In this document: positions 60,690 through 64,000 of the stretch, piece after piece
Layout of the letters: the number at the start of each line of letters is the position of its first letter
Position numbering within the stretch: the first letter of the stretch is position 1
NCBI GenBank assembly: GCA_964415195.1
Contig: CAYPYD010000001.1
Span: 124,001 to 188,000, forward strand
From: WTXA01 sp964415195
Lineage (GTDB): Bacteria > Bacillota > TC1
Length of the DNA stretch: 64,000 nucleotides
Direction: 5' to 3'
Program-made: the position numbers and the translations under genes
The notes under the pieces: generated by a model
Database searches by the model: none
The model's input: only the letters and a program-made list of their open reading frames with translations
Told to the model about the DNA's origin: nothing

Positions 60690-61241
60690 ATGTGCGGTAG
60701 ATACACCCTCTTTACAGAAGAGGACAACCAACAAATCAAACAAATACTAGAACACCTCAAAGATCATCCTTTGAGAACAAAAATGATAACAGGAGAGATA
60801 TTTCCAACTAACCTGGCACCAGTCATAACCAATAAAAAACAAAAAGAATTTGAAATATATAAATGGGGTTTTGAATTAAAAAGTTTGATAATAAATGCAC
60901 GTGCAGAATCTATTTTTGAGAAAAAATCTTTTATCGAACCAATTAAGAATACTCGCTGTTTAATTCCAGCAACTGGCTTTTATGAATGGGATAAAAATAA
61001 AAATAAATACTATTACACCCTTGAAGAAAAAAAACCCTTATATATGGCTGGAATATATAGCTATAATCACTTTGTCATTATTACCACCAAGGCAAATCAG
61101 TGTATTGAAAAAACACATGACCGAATGCCTGTAATCATCAATGAAAAATACAAGGAAGATTGGCTCTATGACAACACTTCTACCTTTTCTCTATTAAATC
61201 AGGAACAACCAATGCTTCAAGAACAATTAATAACTAAATAG
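60690..61241 (+). CDS. SOS-response-associated peptidase family (YedK/HMCES) protein
   Basis: Encodes 183 aa. Cys2 (MCGRYT) forms the protective crosslink with abasic sites in single-stranded DNA. NARAES, PATGFYEW and THDRMPVII complete the active site. Somewhat short for the family but with all motifs. Confidence 0.93.
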   Translation: MCGRYTLFTEEDNQQIKQILEHLKDHPLRTKMITGEIFPTNLAPVITNKKQKEFEIYKWGFELKSLIINARAESIFEKKSFIEPIKNTRCLIPATGFYEWDKNKNKYYYTLEEKKPLYMAGIYSYNHFVIITTKANQCIEKTHDRMPVIINEKYKEDWLYDNTSTFSLLNQEQPMLQEQLITK

Positions 61242-61377
61242 TATATAAATATATTATTGAAAATAAACTTGACCTACGAATCAGCAGTAATAGATAATGT
61301 AAAAATAAATAATATATGATATTATTAAAATAATATATCAATATTAAATCAGAATATCACTTAAGGATACTGCATTA

Positions 61378-62712
61378 ATGGAAGAAGTAACGTATATAAA
61401 GAAAAAACATCCCATAAGAAATCTGCTAATAACTTTAGGAATAATAACCTACATAACTGCTATAGTAGTAGGTGTAGGTTTATTCACCTACAAAATATTA
61501 CTTCCTGAACTTAAAACCATTAGTATTGAAGAGGTCAAGGATTCAGTTGTTATGATCAACATTTATGATGAGAACAACAAGCTACTTGGACAAGGCTCAG
61601 GATTTTCCTTTCAAGAAAGCAATAAGATAATTACTAACTTTCACGTAATAGAAGGTGCTAAAAAAATCGAGGTTCTCACTGATGATGGCAGGACCATAAC
61701 AGCAGATAAAATCCTAGTCTTTGACAAGAAAAATGACTTAGCACTTATAGAAGGAAATTTCGATTTAAAACCATTAGAACCAGTATTCTTTTTCAATATA
61801 ATTGAAGAAGAATACATTGCAACCATTAGTAGCCCTGGTGGGGCTTTCAATACAATAACCGAAGGTAAAGTTAGTGCTGTATACGATAATGCCATGGAAA
61901 TGATTGTATCGATAAAACCAGGTAGTAGCGGCGGTGTAGTTGTAAATGAAAAAGGTAGAGTCGTCGGAGTTGTTGTGGCCAATCTTGATATAGAAAACAA
62001 TGTGAATTTGGCTATAAATATCACTGTAGCAAATAAATTATATGAAGACTTTCAGGCAAAAAAATATGCAGAGATAAACGATGACCCGGAAACAATAAAA
62101 AGTTTCATGCCAGACATATTTGATGATATTGATGGAAATGAACTCGAGATAAAGGATATTTGGAGTAAAAACAGGGTAATGCTATATCGCCCTGAATCAT
62201 TATCAGTATTTAATAATTTAACTAGTAAATATACAATCTTCACAAGAATAATTTCGGAACTAAATGATGGTTTCACTACAATGTATAATGGATTAGACAA
62301 TCAGAAAAAAATTATTACAACAGACTATTATCTATACCTGCGAGCTTATGATCAATGGTGGTTCAGTGAAGATAATGATGAATTTGACGAAACAGTTAAT
62401 TTACGGAAAGAAAATCCAATAGAGTGGGATAATGAGCAACTACTTATAGATTTAGGTGTTTTAGAAAGACATCAAATTGCAATATTAGGAGCAAAAGCTG
62501 AAGACATAATATATTACGATGATTTTTCAGAATTGGTAAATAGCCTACCTATAGATGAAGGCCGTAAGGCGATAATTCTTCTTACTTTAGGAGGAGCAAA
62601 TCCAAGAAGATTAAGCAATACTAAGAACAATCAAGCCAGGGAGTATATAAAACAAGTATTGGCTGGAGATATTAATAAATTAAATGCTGTCTTAGAAAGA
62701 TTAGGATACTAG
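61378..62712 (+). CDS. membrane-anchored trypsin-like serine protease
   Basis: Encodes 444 aa. One N-terminal transmembrane helix (about 14-38), then a chymotrypsin-fold domain with His in NFHVIEG, Asp in KNDLALIEG and Ser in KPGSSGGVV, as in HtrA-like proteases. No PDZ domain is seen; the C-terminal 220 residues are unrecognised. It probably acts outside the membrane. A weak AAGGA lies 11 bases before the ATG. Confidence 0.85.
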   Translation: MEEVTYIKKKHPIRNLLITLGIITYITAIVVGVGLFTYKILLPELKTISIEEVKDSVVMINIYDENNKLLGQGSGFSFQESNKIITNFHVIEGAKKIEVLTDDGRTITADKILVFDKKNDLALIEGNFDLKPLEPVFFFNIIEEEYIATISSPGGAFNTITEGKVSAVYDNAMEMIVSIKPGSSGGVVVNEKGRVVGVVVANLDIENNVNLAINITVANKLYEDFQAKKYAEINDDPETIKSFMPDIFDDIDGNELEIKDIWSKNRVMLYRPESLSVFNNLTSKYTIFTRIISELNDGFTTMYNGLDNQKKIITTDYYLYLRAYDQWWFSEDNDEFDETVNLRKENPIEWDNEQLLIDLGVLERHQIAILGAKAEDIIYYDDFSELVNSLPIDEGRKAIILLTLGGANPRRLSNTKNNQAREYIKQVLAGDINKLNAVLERLGY

Positions 62713-62724
62713 GGGGTTGAGAAT

Positions 62725-62964
62725 ATGATAGATATAGGATTTAGAATAACACAAACAGGTCAATACATCTTAATTATAAGTGGTGGCATATTAATATTAG
62801 CAGGAGTTATAATAGCTATAATAAGCATTATAAGAAGTAGGAAATCTAAAAAAACCAAAGTAAATCAAGATGAATTATTTGATATAATTCAAAATAAACC
62901 ACAAGAAGAAATACAAACTAAAATTAAGGAAAACCCACGAAGAAGAAGAAGTAACAAATACTAA
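62725..62964 (+). CDS. small membrane protein with basic tail
   Basis: Encodes 79 aa: one transmembrane helix (YILIISGGILILAGVIIAIISII), then a charged cytoplasmic tail ending RRRRSNKY. It follows the protease by 12 bases and shares its terminator, so a functional link is possible. Confidence 0.7.
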   Translation: MIDIGFRITQTGQYILIISGGILILAGVIIAIISIIRSRKSKKTKVNQDELFDIIQNKPQEEIQTKIKENPRRRRSNKY

Positions 62965-62967
62965 ATA

Positions 62968-62998
62968 AAAAGGAGTTGTTTAATACAACTCCTTTTTT
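62968..62998 (+). terminator. terminator of the protease operon
   Basis: AAAAGGAGTTGT / ACAACTCCTTTT with a 4-base loop and six T. Confidence 0.9.
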
Positions 62999-63169
62999 AT
63001 ATAATTTCTCAAATAAACATAAGAGAATTTGATGTTAATTTGATATTAATACATCTTTTTCATACAGTTTGAATAGGGTTTCAAGATATGCTACTATATG
63101 AAAGGTTGAGAAATAAATCACATTAAAATCGGTTCAATTAAAATAAAATATATATAAGGGGAAATGTAA

Positions 63170-64000
63170 ATGAAAAAACTATTCGCACTATTGATGATAG
63201 CTGCAGCTATGTTTGTAATAACAGGATGCAACGATCAAAAAAACCCAACTTCAATTGAAGCAGGTATAAAAGACTACTATGTTGATACTGCTTGGTTGAA
63301 AGACAATATTGAAGATGTAACACTAATTGATGCCAGATCTGATAAAGAATTTAAAGCTGGACATATTGAAGGTGCCATCAATATTACTTGGCAATCTCTA
63401 TCAAATATGTCAGTTAAACAAGGTGAAAAAGACTGGGGTGTCGTACTTGATAAAGATGCACTTGGTGCTAAACTAGCTAGCTTTGGAATAGATAAAGACC
63501 AAAAAATCATTATCTACAACGATCCAAAGGGACTTGGCGAAGAGGGACGTGTTTACTGGATGCTTAAAATTGCAGGTCTTGATGATGTTAAAATGTTAAA
63601 CGGTGGTATAACCCAATGGAATAAAAATGATGGTAAAACAACAACTGAAGATACAAAAATCACTGCTTCAGATTTTAAAATTGAAAAATATGATAGCTCT
63701 AGAATAGCTACTACAGATGAAGTTAAAGCTAAATTAAACTCAGCAGTTTTATTAGATACTAGATCAACTGAAGAGTTTACAGGTGCAACAAACCATGGTG
63801 AAAACTATAAAGGTGAAAAAGCATTAGGACGTATTCCTGGAGCAATTTCACTTCCATACTCAAATCTTTACAAGCCAGATGGCACATTGAAATCAATAAA
63901 GGATATCGTTGCAATCATGGATAAACTTGGAGTAGAAAAAAACGATGAAATAATCACCTATTGCACAGTTGGTATTAGATCTGGCTTTACAGCTGAGATT
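63170..64000 (+). CDS. rhodanese-type sulfurtransferase lipoprotein (runs off the window)
   Basis: The 277 visible residues start behind AAGGGG with a lipobox (FVITGC). Two rhodanese domains: the first (VDTAWLKDNIEDVTLIDAR..) has YNDPKG where the catalytic cysteine loop would be and is probably inactive. The second has CTVGIRSG with Cys265 as nucleophile. Moves sulfane sulfur, here at the outer face of the membrane. The gene is open at the right edge. Confidence 0.9.
   Translation, partial: MKKLFALLMIAAAMFVITGCNDQKNPTSIEAGIKDYYVDTAWLKDNIEDVTLIDARSDKEFKAGHIEGAINITWQSLSNMSVKQGEKDWGVVLDKDALGAKLASFGIDKDQKIIIYNDPKGLGEEGRVYWMLKIAGLDDVKMLNGGITQWNKNDGKTTTEDTKITASDFKIEKYDSSRIATTDEVKAKLNSAVLLDTRSTEEFTGATNHGENYKGEKALGRIPGAISLPYSNLYKPDGTLKSIKDIVAIMDKLGVEKNDEIITYCTVGIRSGFTAEI

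Noticed and set aside
1..64000. Insertion sequences, CRISPR arrays or rRNA genes
   Set aside because: I saw no transposase, no regularly spaced repeat-spacer array and no rRNA sequence.

Overview
The window is low-GC DNA from what looks like a chromosome of an anaerobic member of the Clostridia (Bacillota). The grounds are: strong AGGAGG-type ribosome sites, an adenosylcobalamin-dependent ribonucleotide reductase, a guanidine-I riboswitch in front of an SMR exporter, AmmeMemoRadiSam genes, UbiD/UbiX, and a siphovirus-type prophage of Gram-positive style. I cannot name a genus.

Layout. 1-3.6 kb: the 3' part of nrdJ, two tRNAs (Arg-CCG, Ser-CGA), a GT-A-like protein of unknown function and tRNA-Arg(CCT). 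3.59-38.6 kb: a complete-looking prophage of about 35 kb integrated in the 3' part of tRNA-Arg(CCT), bounded by a 55-bp direct repeat (3592-3646 and 38562-38616). Its order is integrase; a leftward lysogeny operon (CI-type repressor, HExxH metallopeptidase, SIR2-domain protein); an operator region with three CAC-N5-GTG sites; a rightward early operon with YqaJ/RecT recombination, VRR-NUC nuclease and a DnaD-type replisome organiser that seems to contain the origin; a DUF1492-like late regulator; an independently transcribed accessory gene with a PD-(D/E)XK-like domain; an orphan methylase; packaging, head and tail genes, including a MuF-metallopeptidase fusion and a -1 frameshifted tail chaperone; lysis genes; and a 1050-aa single-chain restriction-modification protein just inside the right end. 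38.6-41.2 kb: a Fic protein, an orphan structured RNA with a terminator and a probable pseudoknot, a frameshifted lipoprotein gene, and a guanidine-I riboswitch with its exporter gene. 41.4-57.2 kb: two LacI-BMP modules, one carrying a BMP-type ABC importer, an amidohydrolase and a lactate-permease-family carrier, the other an FMN reductase, an amidohydrolase and UbiD/UbiX. Together they suggest uptake, deamination and (de)carboxylation of a nucleoside-like or heteroaromatic compound whose identity the sequence does not give. 57.3-64 kb: AmmeMemoRadiSam genes, TM2, YjbQ and YedK proteins, a membrane-anchored serine protease, and a rhodanese lipoprotein that runs off the window.

Most worth a second look: (i) the prophage carries at least three candidate defence or conflict genes (SIR2 operon, PD-(D/E)XK accessory gene, single-chain R-M) plus a MuF-toxin-like fusion; (ii) the host operons show a strong change of coding-strand composition, from A/C-rich at the promoter end to G/T-rich at the distal end, resetting at each new promoter; (iii) the unexplained structured RNA at 40018-40172.
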